Source: a virus. From it: a stretch of 64,000 nt of DNA. Below, piece after piece: positions 45,721 to 54,829 of this stretch. The notes under the pieces are model-generated. The model ran no database searches. It was not told the origin of the DNA and saw nothing but the letters and a program-made list of their open reading frames with translations. The stretch spans positions 62,001 to 126,000 of the IMG/VR virus record IMGVR_UViG_3300034102_001587. One strand, given 5' to 3'. Both the position numbers and the translations under genes were made by a program. Position 1 is the first letter of the stretch. Every line of letters begins with the position of its first letter.

Positions 45721-46491
45721 ATGGCAGAAAACAAATTTGATTTTCCTACGGAAGTAATTGAACTTCCATCAAAAGGATTAGCATATCCAGAAGGTCATCC
45801 ACTTAGAAAGGGAACAGTGGAAATTAAGTATATGACCGCAAGAGAAGAAGATATTCTTGCTTCTCAAAACCTTATTAAAAAAGGTATAGTATTAGATAAA
45901 TTGTTCGAATCGGTTCTTGTTGAACCAGGTGTAAATCCGAATGATGTACTGATTGGTGACAAAAATGCAATACTCTTAGCAACACGTATTTTAGGATATG
46001 GTGCAGATTATGAAGTTGAAATGGTAGACCCATTTTCAATGGAAAAGCAAAAAGTAGTAATTGATTTGGGTAAAGTTAAAACCAAAGATACTGATGAAGA
46101 TTTACTTAATGGTAATAACCAATATAAATTTATTTGTCCAACATCCAAAAAACAATTGGAATTTAAGTTATTAAATCATGGTGATGAGCAAGAAATAACA
46201 AAAGAAATTCAAGCATTAGAAAAATTAAATAAAAACGCTTCTACTGCGTTTGATGTAACAACTCGTTTAAAATATATGATTTTATCCGTTGATGGAAACA
46301 AAGATAGAGGATATATAAACAGATGGGTTGCAAATGAATTTTTAGCAAGAGATACAAAAGCTTTTAGAACATATGTAAAGAGTATTTCACCTGATTTAGA
46401 TTTAACATTCAACTTTACATCAGAGGTTACTGGCGAAACGGAGGCGCTGGACATCCCATTTGGGGTTTCCTTTTTTTACCCTACCGTCTGA
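45721..46491 (+). CDS. gp26: gp26-like baseplate/tail-assembly protein (T4_baseplate family)
   Basis: The protein has 256 residues. It begins FPTEVIELPSKGLAYPEGHP, the usual opening of the family that contains T4 gp26, followed by EIKYMTAREEDILASQNLI and KKGIVLDKLFESVLV. It ends EALDIPFGVSFFYP, also typical. In T4 gp26 is a baseplate hub protein (208 residues). Here the gene sits between the tube and tape measure genes, where other tailed phages keep their frameshifted tail-assembly chaperones. A second open frame overlaps its end at a seven-T run, so it may be the G-like partner of a G/GT-like pair as well as, or instead of, a hub component. A terminator lies upstream and another after the overlapping frame. 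Confidence 0.8.
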   Translation: MAENKFDFPTEVIELPSKGLAYPEGHPLRKGTVEIKYMTAREEDILASQNLIKKGIVLDKLFESVLVEPGVNPNDVLIGDKNAILLATRILGYGADYEVEMVDPFSMEKQKVVIDLGKVKTKDTDEDLLNGNNQYKFICPTSKKQLEFKLLNHGDEQEITKEIQALEKLNKNASTAFDVTTRLKYMILSVDGNKDRGYINRWVANEFLARDTKAFRTYVKSISPDLDLTFNFTSEVTGETEALDIPFGVSFFYPTV

Positions 46492-46690
46492 TTATAAAAT
46501 TCAACTTCATAACCAAATTTGGGAAATGGTTCAATTTGGTAATGGATTTACTTGGTCAGAAGTTTATTTTATGCCAACCTACCTTCGTAAATTTTATTTC
46601 AATAAGTTAGTTGAATTTAAGAAAAAAGAAGCAGAACAGGCCAAACAGGCCCAATCTAAAATGAAAACACCTAAAGTGAGGATGCGTTAA
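46460..46690 (+). CDS. Overlapping downstream frame, possible +1/-2 frameshift extension of the gp26-like protein
   Basis: This 76-codon frame overlaps the end of the gp26-like gene by 32 bases. The only start upstream of the conserved-looking part is TTG 46460 with no Shine-Dalgarno sequence; an ATG at 46526 would remove 22 residues. The sequence YKIQLHNQIWEMVQFGNGFT, EVYFMPTYLRKFYFNKLVE and a basic Lys/Gln-rich helix resembles small proteins encoded after gp26-family genes. The gp26 frame reads TTT TTT TAC over a run of seven T at 46471-46477, and a +1 (or -2) slip there would fuse the two products in the frame used here. It could equally be an independently started protein. The stop lies in the loop of the following terminator. 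Confidence 0.65.
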   Translation: MGFPFFTLPSDYKIQLHNQIWEMVQFGNGFTWSEVYFMPTYLRKFYFNKLVEFKKKEAEQAKQAQSKMKTPKVRMR

Positions 46691-46706
46691 TATCCTCACT
46701 TTTTTA
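46673..46706 (+). terminator. Rho-independent terminator overlapping the end of the short frame
   Basis: An 11-bp stem AAAGTGAGGAT / ATCCTCACTTT (46673-46683 with 46692-46702) has an 8-base loop that contains the stop codon, followed by a T-rich tail. Confidence 0.85.
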
Positions 46707-46713
46707 TTTGCCA

Positions 46714-46722
46714 ATATTTATA
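46714..46722 (+). promoter_or_regulatory. ATATTTATA element, candidate promoter of the tape-measure/baseplate unit
   Basis: This is an exact copy just after the terminator, 20 bases before ATG 46742. A TATAAATA (T4-late-promoter-like) follows at about 46726-46733 and then AGGGGA, a usable ribosome-binding site. A promoter is needed here because of the preceding terminator. Confidence 0.5.
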
Positions 46723-46741
46723 GAATATAAATAGGGGAACT

Positions 46742-46948
46742 ATGTCTAATAAAAAAATACAAAACGAAGGAATCCTTGATGCAACTGATAAGTTTATAAC
46801 CGCATTTTTTGATGGTTTAAAAAAAGGAGCAGCTGATTCTATAATTAAGCAGGCTGAAAAAGCTAAATTACCTGATGATGTGGTTAAGAGAATGGAGAGA
46901 ATGAAAAAAGAATCAGAAGAATTCCGTAAACAATTAAAAAAGCTGTAA
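46742..46948 (+). CDS. Small helical protein before the tape measure
   Basis: The protein has 68 residues and no named family that I recognise. It is charged and almost entirely helical by eye: EGILDATDKFITAFFDGLKK, then SIIKQAEKAKLPDDVVKR and a Lys/Glu-rich C-terminal helix (MERMKKESEEFRKQLKKL) with coiled-coil spacing. It is the first gene after a terminator and promoter-like element, and is followed at five bases by the tape measure gene. A scaffold or chaperone for the tape measure protein, which needs partners while the tube is built around it, is possible but is only inferred from position. Confidence 0.6.
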   Translation: MSNKKIQNEGILDATDKFITAFFDGLKKGAADSIIKQAEKAKLPDDVVKRMERMKKESEEFRKQLKKL

Positions 46949-46953
46949 TATAA

Positions 46954-49827
46954 ATGCCAACATCAGCAGATTATTTACGTCAACAAAAAGCATTACAGGA
47001 GCAACTTCAACTTAAAAAAGATATTGGTGAAGCTACTGAAAGGGAGCTTGACCAATTAACAAGAGTGGATGCAGCAGTAGAACGTCTTACAGCAAAACAA
47101 AAGAAAAAATTAGCAGACCAAAAAACAAGTCTTCAAATTTCTAAACAAATAAATGTTGAAACTGCTAAACAAGTTGGCGAATTATCTTCAATAAGTGGTG
47201 TTTATTCATCTTTAGTAAATTCTCAAAAAAGTTCATTAAAAATAGCTGAGCAAGACTTAACTAATAGAATAAAACAATATCGTGCATCTGAAAGTGAAGC
47301 AAAAATAATGAATGATACACTTTCTGATGTAAGTAAATTAAATGCATTACAACAATCATTAGCAGAAAGTGGACCTGATAATGTAGAAGCACAAAATTCA
47401 ATAAGAGAACAATACGAAGCTCAAAAAAATGAAATATTAGATTCTATTAAACAGCAGAGAGCAATGGGAGAATTAACTCTAGCTCAAGCTGAAGCATTAG
47501 AAAGAATCGTTTCACAACAAGACGCAAATCTTAGTATAGCTGAACAATATGCTACAATATCGGCAGAACAAAAAGAATTAATACAATCGCAAATAGATGC
47601 CTACGATGGTATAAAAAAATCATTAAGAGGAATCGTAGGTACAGCAAAACAATTATTTAGTGGATGGCGAGGGTTTGTTGGTACTTCTTTATTTGGAGCT
47701 GGAATGGCTGCTGATAAACTTGGTGCAAATATTAAAAAGTTTGGTGGGTTCGTAGATTCGGCACAATTTTCAGCATTAGGGTTAAGTTTAATATTTGAAG
47801 ATGCTGAAGAAACTGCGGCATCATTGGCACAACAATTTGGTGGATTAAAAGATGTATCATTTGCAACCCAATTGAATACAAACCTTATGGCCAATAATAT
47901 GGGTATTACTGGTGATGAGGCGGCAAATGTTGTTGGTAGTTTTGCTAGATTGAATAATATGTCAGCAGATACTGCTGTGGATATGGCAGCAACTACCAAA
48001 TCAATGGCTAAAGCAGCTGGTGTTCCTATTAGTAAGGTAATGAAAGATGTTGCTAACTCAACTGAAGCATTTGCTTTATATGGTAAAAATGGTGGAAAGA
48101 ATATAGCTCAAGCAGCTGTAGCAGCAGCTAAGTTAGGTGTAGAAATGGATTCGATGACAAAAGTTACCGATTCCCTTTTAGATTTTGAAACATCTATAAC
48201 AAATGAATTGGAATTAGGTGCGATGCTTGGTAGAAACCTTAATTTGGATAAAGCAAGAGCATTGGCATATGAAGAAGATATTGCAGGAGCTGTTGGAGCA
48301 ACATTAGATGAATTGGGTGGGATAGAGGAATTCAATAAAATGGATATTTTTTCTAAAAAGAAAACCGCAGAATTATTAGGAATATCAGTTAGTGAATTCC
48401 AAAAAATGGCAGCTAACCAAGATAAACTTAGTGAAGGAACTGGTGTAGTTGAAGAAAAATGGAATACAATAACGGAAGCATTAACTGGATTTGTTACAGG
48501 CCCATTGGGTGGTGCATTGAAAGGTATGGGTGGTATGGTTATAGCAGCCGGTCAATTAAATATGGGATTGGGTGCAGTTGGTACATCTATTGGTGGAATG
48601 GCAAAAGGAACAGTTCAAGTATTGAAGAATTTAGTTTCTATGATAGCACCAACTAAATTACTTGAAGCAAGTAAAGCATTTGGTGGTGCTATTGGTGAAT
48701 CTAAATTAGGAAAAGGTGTTGGTGCATTAAAAGATAAATTGATGGCAGGTGTTGGTGGTGGTGGAGTAAAACCCGAAATACCAACAGGTGGCCCTGAAAA
48801 AGCAAGTGCATTTGGTAAGATAAATGCATCATCATTAATAAAAGGAGCAGCGGCTGTAGCAATTATGGCTGGGGCACTTTGGATATTTGCTAAAGCAACA
48901 CAAGAATTTGGTGATAAAGTAAACTGGCCAAATGTATTTATTGGAATTGGTGCTATGGCACTATTGGGTGGTGTGGCAGCATTATTAGGATTGGCAGGAC
49001 CTATGATATTAATTGGAGCCGCTGCTATGTTATTAGCGGCAGGAGCATTTTATGTTTTTGGATTGGCATCTCAAGAAGTTGCTAAAGGTTTAGCTATGTT
49101 AGGGCCGGCACTAATAGGATTCTCAGCTGGTATGGTTGCATTTGTTGATGCCCCATATATAAGATTTGGATTAGGTATGGCAGGTCTTGCGGTGGCATTA
49201 ACAACATTTGGTTTAGTAAGTCCATTTATGTTAATGGCAGCGGTAGGTATGACAGCATTGGGTGGAGCTCTTGCTTTATTTAGTGCGGCTTTACCAAATT
49301 TTGTAACTGCAGTAGGACAATTGGGTGGTGTTGATTTATCTCCATTAATGAGTTTGGCAGCAATGGCACCATTATTTTTCCTTATGGCTTTATCAGCACC
49401 TGGTATAGTTGTATTAGGAGCTGCATTTACGGTGTTATCATCGGCTATGGTTGCATTAAGTACAAGTTTACCTATGGTTATGGACCAAATATCACAATTG
49501 GTATCAATGGATTACCAACCTATATTTGGTTTAGCTGGAGCTATTAGTGTTTTAGCATTTTCTCTTTTATCATTGGCTAGTGCTGGATTATTAGCATTAC
49601 CAATATTATTGGGATTGGGTGCATTAGGCGCTGCTGCTGGTGCTTTAGGATTTGGTGGTGGTGATAAAGAAGATGAAAAAATGGATGAATTGATTGGTGA
49701 GATAAAAGGATTAAGAGCGGATTTGGTTGCTGGTAAGATTGGTGTAAGTATGGATGGTGTTAAAGTTACTTCTAGAATCTCTGGTATAGTAGATAAGATA
49801 GGTTCTAACTCATATGCAAAAGTATAA
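46954..49827 (+). CDS. Tail tape measure protein
   Basis: The protein has 957 residues. Residues 1-220 are long charged helices with coiled-coil character (LRQQKALQEQLQLKK, ERLTAKQKKKLADQK). Residues about 225-560 contain the tape-measure core with ALGLSLIFEDAEETAASLAQ, NMGITGDEAANVVGSFARLN and SKVMKDVANSTEAFALYG. Residues about 625-900 are strongly hydrophobic with several membrane-length segments (ALWIFAKATQEF, MALLGGVAALLGLAGPMILI, ILLGLGALGAAAGALGFGGG). Tape measure proteins set tail length, at about 0.15 nm per residue, so this one would suit a tail of roughly 140 nm, and the hydrophobic part may help cross the host membrane. Its position between tube/chaperone and baseplate genes is the usual one. 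Confidence 0.85.
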   Translation: MPTSADYLRQQKALQEQLQLKKDIGEATERELDQLTRVDAAVERLTAKQKKKLADQKTSLQISKQINVETAKQVGELSSISGVYSSLVNSQKSSLKIAEQDLTNRIKQYRASESEAKIMNDTLSDVSKLNALQQSLAESGPDNVEAQNSIREQYEAQKNEILDSIKQQRAMGELTLAQAEALERIVSQQDANLSIAEQYATISAEQKELIQSQIDAYDGIKKSLRGIVGTAKQLFSGWRGFVGTSLFGAGMAADKLGANIKKFGGFVDSAQFSALGLSLIFEDAEETAASLAQQFGGLKDVSFATQLNTNLMANNMGITGDEAANVVGSFARLNNMSADTAVDMAATTKSMAKAAGVPISKVMKDVANSTEAFALYGKNGGKNIAQAAVAAAKLGVEMDSMTKVTDSLLDFETSITNELELGAMLGRNLNLDKARALAYEEDIAGAVGATLDELGGIEEFNKMDIFSKKKTAELLGISVSEFQKMAANQDKLSEGTGVVEEKWNTITEALTGFVTGPLGGALKGMGGMVIAAGQLNMGLGAVGTSIGGMAKGTVQVLKNLVSMIAPTKLLEASKAFGGAIGESKLGKGVGALKDKLMAGVGGGGVKPEIPTGGPEKASAFGKINASSLIKGAAAVAIMAGALWIFAKATQEFGDKVNWPNVFIGIGAMALLGGVAALLGLAGPMILIGAAAMLLAAGAFYVFGLASQEVAKGLAMLGPALIGFSAGMVAFVDAPYIRFGLGMAGLAVALTTFGLVSPFMLMAAVGMTALGGALALFSAALPNFVTAVGQLGGVDLSPLMSLAAMAPLFFLMALSAPGIVVLGAAFTVLSSAMVALSTSLPMVMDQISQLVSMDYQPIFGLAGAISVLAFSLLSLASAGLLALPILLGLGALGAAAGALGFGGGDKEDEKMDELIGEIKGLRADLVAGKIGVSMDGVKVTSRISGIVDKIGSNSYAKV

Positions 49828-49830
49828 TAA

Positions 49831-52218
49831 ATGGCAAGGACGATAGAAGAATTATTTAAGACGAAAGTATTGGCAGATGGTAAAACTGCCGAAAAGAAAT
49901 ACGATATTCGTAATTCAAAAGAACTTCCATTGAGTTCAGCAACTGGTGCTATGGGATTGCCATTTAAGGCAGTACAAATAGCGAGAAGAAATTTATCAGC
50001 AAGAACTAAAGAAACCAGAATAGAAGAAGAAGTAACTGGTGTAAGAATTATAAGTAAGTTGGGCGGACCAATTATTTATGGTACGGATATTTTCAGATTA
50101 AGTACACAAAGTACGGATATGGTTAAGACGATGAAAGATTCGGTTAATCCTACTGATGGTGGAAATGCTGGTATATTAGGAAATGCATTTAACAAAGCAA
50201 AATCAAAAGGTTTAGAATTAGCAAAGAAGATAGGTATTGAGTTTCCTGAAAATATGATTCCTACAAAAATTAAAGCTAATGATAAGTTTATAAAAGGCAA
50301 AGAATCGGATACAATGATTACTTTGGCAGAAATTAAAAAAGATGCTGCTGGTAATTTAGTTGGAAAATTATTAGCAAAAAATGCAAAAGGAACTCCTAAA
50401 CAAATAGGAAACCAAGTTTTAGGTGCTGGTATTGATTTACTAAAAAAAGAAGTTAAGAAAAAATTATTTGGAGCACCAAAGCAAGGAGCACAAAACTTAG
50501 CATCAAAATCCGAAGGAGAAGTTCAGTATGATAGTACATCAAAATATTCAAATACTGTTCAACCGGCGTTAGAAGATGATTTTGTAAGTGAAAGAAATGA
50601 TTTATCTTCATTATTAAAAATGAGAGATGAAGCAAAAGCTAAAAATCAATCATCTTCGCAAAATGGTGAGTCTTTAAAAACTCCACCAAAGCCTGATGCT
50701 AAAAAGGCATTGGGAAATATTAAAGCACCTGATGGATTATCACCAAAAGATACTTTATCGGCATTAAAGAAAGAAAATGAAAAAAGTGTTGCCGATGGTA
50801 GAAAAGAAGGTCAACAAAGATTAGCTCAGCAAGCAGCTTCGGATGGTGATTCAATAAGAGAAAATAAGTACGATAATTTAAAACAATATGGTACTACAGT
50901 AGATGCATTAAATACGGAAATAAAATCAAGAAACGATGCATCAACTTTATATGAATCTGCAATTGATTTAAATGAAAAGTTGATAAAAGATAAAAAACCT
51001 GTAAAGTATAAGTTATTACCAAGAAAAGAAGGAAAAACAAAATTTTCTAAAAAAGTTGATAGTGGTGTAAATAAAACATCATTAGCAAATAGATATAGAA
51101 TTGATACTAAATCAAATTTATTAAATGAAAAAACTCCATATCAAGGACCTACTTTACAAATATCGGATAATACAACATTGGATGATTATGATTTTATTCC
51201 ATTAAAATTTACTTCGGTAACAAGCGGAAGAAAAATAAACACAGTAAATTTTATGGCAACTATTACTGGACTTTCTGAAACTGTAAGTCCAACTTGGGAT
51301 ACTGCTAAATTTTTAGGTTCACCATTTAACTATTATAACTACACTGGTATTGAAAGAAGTGTAACATTTACTTTCTTAGTATATTCAACAAATGCAGTAG
51401 AACATATAGCAGCTTGGCAAAGAATTAATTTTCTTACGGAATTAGCATATCCACAAGCATATAATCAGGGTTATATGATTCCACCATTCTTAAAATTAAC
51501 ATTAGGTAGTTTATATGTTGAAAAAGAATGTTTTATTGAATCTCTTTCATATAATGTTGATGATAATGGCGGATGGGAAATCGGAAATGTGGATAAAACA
51601 AAAAATGATTTTACTTTTGGAAAAACAAATGTAAAATTAAATGAATTTAAATTACCTAGAGTAATAACTGTTGATATAACTCTTAAATTTGTTGAAAGTG
51701 CAAGTAACACATATGGTGGTGAATTGTATGGATTTAAGAAAATTGGCGGAAATGTTAAACTTGTTCAAAGTAATCAACAAACAGCAAATCAAGAAAAAAC
51801 AGCAGATGTAAATTCATCCGCAAACAATGATGAAAGAATTTCAACAAGAGATGAAGAAGCGGAAAAGCCAACATTAGAACAACCAAAACCACAACCCGCA
51901 CCACAAACAAACGTAAATCAACCCGGTCAACCACAATCTGAAAAAGTTGCTGAAGTTCCAAAAGTAGAAAATACAGCTGCAGCAAAAACAGCAACAATAT
52001 CTGATGTAAGAGGAAAGTTTGAAAAGAAATATTTAGTAGCAGGTCCGCCGTTAATTCCATTGGATTTATATACAAAGGGGCCAAATCAATATGGATTTTA
52101 TGAAGCAGTAGCATATGATGGTACTGGTAAGGCAAAAACTTATGTACTTAGAAGTGCTGGATTTGAAACGGCAAAAGATGCACTTGATGATTTGGAAGCA
52201 GAATTAAGTACTTTTTAA
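49831..52218 (+). CDS. Baseplate protein, tail-tube initiator candidate (gp48/gp54 position)
   Basis: The protein has 795 residues. Residues 1-120 and the middle to about 430 are Lys-rich and low in complexity (KAKSKGLELAKKIG, KKEVKKKLFGAPKQG). A folded domain at about 445-640 has strands VNFMATITGLSETVSPTW, FNYYNYTGIERSVTFTFLVY, IAAWQRINFLTELAYPQAY, IPPFLKLTLG and ECFIESLSYNVDD, which look like a tail-tube-type barrel. A Pro/Gln-rich linker (about 690-720) leads to a small C-terminal domain (YEAVAYDGTGKAKTYVL). In T4, gp48 and gp54 follow the tape measure gene and start the tube on the hub; the position is the same here. The family assignment is tentative because I see the fold pattern, not a clear signature. 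Confidence 0.5.
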   Translation: MARTIEELFKTKVLADGKTAEKKYDIRNSKELPLSSATGAMGLPFKAVQIARRNLSARTKETRIEEEVTGVRIISKLGGPIIYGTDIFRLSTQSTDMVKTMKDSVNPTDGGNAGILGNAFNKAKSKGLELAKKIGIEFPENMIPTKIKANDKFIKGKESDTMITLAEIKKDAAGNLVGKLLAKNAKGTPKQIGNQVLGAGIDLLKKEVKKKLFGAPKQGAQNLASKSEGEVQYDSTSKYSNTVQPALEDDFVSERNDLSSLLKMRDEAKAKNQSSSQNGESLKTPPKPDAKKALGNIKAPDGLSPKDTLSALKKENEKSVADGRKEGQQRLAQQAASDGDSIRENKYDNLKQYGTTVDALNTEIKSRNDASTLYESAIDLNEKLIKDKKPVKYKLLPRKEGKTKFSKKVDSGVNKTSLANRYRIDTKSNLLNEKTPYQGPTLQISDNTTLDDYDFIPLKFTSVTSGRKINTVNFMATITGLSETVSPTWDTAKFLGSPFNYYNYTGIERSVTFTFLVYSTNAVEHIAAWQRINFLTELAYPQAYNQGYMIPPFLKLTLGSLYVEKECFIESLSYNVDDNGGWEIGNVDKTKNDFTFGKTNVKLNEFKLPRVITVDITLKFVESASNTYGGELYGFKKIGGNVKLVQSNQQTANQEKTADVNSSANNDERISTRDEEAEKPTLEQPKPQPAPQTNVNQPGQPQSEKVAEVPKVENTAAAKTATISDVRGKFEKKYLVAGPPLIPLDLYTKGPNQYGFYEAVAYDGTGKAKTYVLRSAGFETAKDALDDLEAELSTF

Positions 52219-52233
52219 ATAACATAATATACG

Positions 52234-52524
52234 ATGGTTAGTAGATACGAAAATAACGAAATAAAAAAAACCTTTGATGGTAAGCAGGTATATAGAAGTA
52301 AAATATATCCAAATATTCCATTAAGGGATGATGATGTATATATAATAACAGAAACAGGTGATAGACTCGATACACTAGCATATCAATATTATAAAGACCA
52401 AACATTATGGTGGATTATAGCAACAGCTAATAATATTCACAATGCACCATTAGGTATAAAAGATGGAACGATTTTAAGAATACCATCTAATTATATTGAG
52501 ATACAAAGAAATTTTAATAAATAA
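52234..52524 (+). CDS. gp53: LysM-like baseplate wedge protein, gp53-like
   Basis: The protein has 96 residues. The core VYIITETGDRLDTLAYQYYKDQTLWWIIATANNI, then LGIKDGTILRIPSNY, is a LysM-like fold: a first strand with a G-D turn, helix, W-W-I-I-A-x-A-N and a closing G-x-x-L-R-I-P strand. T4 gp53 and small baseplate proteins of many contractile tails have this fold and staple neighbouring wedges together. It is shorter than T4 gp53 (196 residues), close to the single-domain versions in other phages. It sits between the tube-initiator candidate and the hub candidate, 15 and 9 bases away, in a baseplate operon. Confidence 0.75.
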   Translation: MVSRYENNEIKKTFDGKQVYRSKIYPNIPLRDDDVYIITETGDRLDTLAYQYYKDQTLWWIIATANNIHNAPLGIKDGTILRIPSNYIEIQRNFNK

Positions 52525-52533
52525 AGTTATAAT

Positions 52534-54828
52534 ATGTCATCATTTCCTAATTTTTCTAACGTACCAAAGTATGTTAGAGGTGAATTAAATAAAAGAATTA
52601 AAGACCCATCTGTAGTAAATAAATACAATGCATGGGTTAGAATTTCTTCTGCGGCGGGGGGTGGATTATCTATGATTTCAAATCCAAATTATTCTTTATT
52701 TGCAGCTGCTGGAGAAAAAGCAGTTTATGGTTCTGGTACATCAAGTGGAACTTTGGGAACAACTTGGGCTGGCAGTGCAATTATTGGTGGACTAAGTTCT
52801 GGTGGTGATATTGGATATAGACCAAAACCAAATGTTACCTCAATTGAAATAGATGAGGGAGCTGGAAATTTAAGTAGAAAAGCATCGTTTACAATAACCG
52901 CATATACTGAGGCACAATTAAATACATTATGTAAATATTTTTTAGAACCTGGTTATACTATTTTTTTAGAATGGGGCTGGAATGTACCGGATTCGTTAAA
53001 CGCATATAGCGCTAGATTAACTGCAGAAAATGTTGCAGAAAATCAATCGTTTACAAAAGTAAATGAAAAAAGAAAGAAGTGTAATGGGATGTATGATAAT
53101 TACTTAGGATTTATTACAGGTGGAAGTATATCAATGGAAGGTTCGACATGGAATATAAACATTAAGTGTACGGGATTCACCGAACTACCAGCATATTTGA
53201 TGGCATCTGATAATCACGAAGCTGAAGGTGATGCTCCAAAAGATGGAGAAGATGAAGATACATTAGCATTTAAACCATCTGAAATAAGTGGTGAGAGTGA
53301 TTTGGGTAAAAAGAGATTTAAGATGATGTTTAATAATCTACCAAGTTCAAGACAATCAACTGCTGTAAAAAATTTGTTAAGTAATAAAGAAATAGCAAAT
53401 GCAGCAAATTTTATTAATTTTGATGAAAATGTAAAAGAATCTTTAAATTCTTTAGGTGGTGGTACTGAATTTTTTGGATTGTCTGTAAATGATGAAGAAG
53501 TATCAACGGGTGAAGGTGATGTTGAAGTACCATCTGGAACAAAATTGGTAGGTGATGAGAGTTTCATAAGATTTGGTACGTTAATGGCTATAATTAATGA
53601 AATGGGATTGGAAGCATTTACACTTAAAAATATAGATGTAAAGGCAACAGTAAATTCTTATAGAACGGTATGTTCAGCATTTCAAAAAATATTTAGTACT
53701 GATAAAAAGAAGCTATTAATACCAAATAAGTTTACACCAGCGTTTTCATTATTCCAAGCAGCAAATACGGATAGTCCACAAACCACATTTACAAATACAA
53801 ATGATTGCAGTGTAAAAGATGGAGAAACTATTGTTTTATTTCCTGAAGAAGGTAAGATTGAAAATGGCGTTGGTAAAAGTAAACCAGAAAGACAATTACA
53901 ACCATCAGGTCAAGATGATGTGGAAGGTTTACAAAGAGAAGCTTATACATGGGGTTATTTGGATAATCTTTATGTAAATTTTGATTTTGTTAAACCAATA
54001 TTGGAATCAAAAAACTTTTCAGTAAAAGATGCAGTATATCAAATTCTAAACGGAATGTCATCGGCAGCAGGTGGTATGTGGGATTTTCAAATTATAGAAA
54101 ACGAATCCGATGATAAAAAATCAACTCAATTAGATATTATTGAATTAAATCTTTCATCTGACAAAGTAGGTTCAGAACCTGTTACTTTTAATGTAATAGG
54201 TAGTGATTCTATTTTTATGGATGCATCATTTGATATGGAAATGAGTGGTGCTAAAATGAGCCAAATTATAGGTAATAGATTATCAACAAAAATGAATGGT
54301 AGTTTACCATCAATAAAAGGTAATCTATTTGCGAAAGGTATGCAGGATTTGGTATTAACAGAAATTAAGAAAAAACAAAAACAAACAGATAATACTAAAA
54401 GTACAACAACAGGAGGTACTTCCGAAGATGAAGAAAAATTGAAAGAAAAAAATCTTCAGTTATTTTTAAATAAAATTGGAATATATCCAAAAGTTGAACA
54501 TGTAAGTTCTGTTCCTTCTGGAAAATTAGAAGAAATTGCATATGTAGCTTGTTATAATGACCAAGTAGTTTTTGATACACTCAAATTTGGAAAAGATAAA
54601 GTTGATGAAACATCTAAACAAGGAACATCAGCATTACTACCAATAAAATTTACATTTACAATACATGGAGTTAGTGGTATAACAAGAGGACAGAAATTTA
54701 AAGTAAATGGTATTCCAAGACAATATGCAACCGGAGGATTTTTTCAAGTAACTGCTGTAAAGCATATTGTACAAGATATGGTTTGGAAAACTGAAGTTGA
54801 AGGTGGATTTAGAGTTGAAAGAAAATAA
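52534..54828 (+). CDS. Baseplate hub protein candidate (gp27/tail-protein-D-like fold)
   Basis: The protein has 764 residues. Residues about 105-160 read VTSIEIDEGAGNLSRKASFT then an aromatic-rich segment LEPGYTIFLEWGWN, the kind of barrel strand pair found in hub proteins. Residues about 190-235 (NYLGFITGGSISME, INIKCTGF) continue it. The C-terminal 60 residues (LPIKFTFTIHGVSGITRGQK, VNGIPRQYATGGFFQVTAVK, TEVEGGFRVERK) match the closing strands typical of gp27 and late-gene-D-type hubs, which link tube to spike. Two long, polar, low-complexity stretches (about 225-330 and 600-660) look like linkers. I see no lysozyme motif, unlike T4 gp5. The hub call is from fold-like pattern and gene order. 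Confidence 0.55.
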   Translation: MSSFPNFSNVPKYVRGELNKRIKDPSVVNKYNAWVRISSAAGGGLSMISNPNYSLFAAAGEKAVYGSGTSSGTLGTTWAGSAIIGGLSSGGDIGYRPKPNVTSIEIDEGAGNLSRKASFTITAYTEAQLNTLCKYFLEPGYTIFLEWGWNVPDSLNAYSARLTAENVAENQSFTKVNEKRKKCNGMYDNYLGFITGGSISMEGSTWNINIKCTGFTELPAYLMASDNHEAEGDAPKDGEDEDTLAFKPSEISGESDLGKKRFKMMFNNLPSSRQSTAVKNLLSNKEIANAANFINFDENVKESLNSLGGGTEFFGLSVNDEEVSTGEGDVEVPSGTKLVGDESFIRFGTLMAIINEMGLEAFTLKNIDVKATVNSYRTVCSAFQKIFSTDKKKLLIPNKFTPAFSLFQAANTDSPQTTFTNTNDCSVKDGETIVLFPEEGKIENGVGKSKPERQLQPSGQDDVEGLQREAYTWGYLDNLYVNFDFVKPILESKNFSVKDAVYQILNGMSSAAGGMWDFQIIENESDDKKSTQLDIIELNLSSDKVGSEPVTFNVIGSDSIFMDASFDMEMSGAKMSQIIGNRLSTKMNGSLPSIKGNLFAKGMQDLVLTEIKKKQKQTDNTKSTTTGGTSEDEEKLKEKNLQLFLNKIGIYPKVEHVSSVPSGKLEEIAYVACYNDQVVFDTLKFGKDKVDETSKQGTSALLPIKFTFTIHGVSGITRGQKFKVNGIPRQYATGGFFQVTAVKHIVQDMVWKTEVEGGFRVERK

Positions 54829-54829
54829 T

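Noticed and set aside
54767-54829. Upstream ATG extending the gene at 54830
   Set aside because: It would overlap the hub-candidate gene by 62 bases. ATG 54830 directly after its stop fits the spacing of neighbouring genes.
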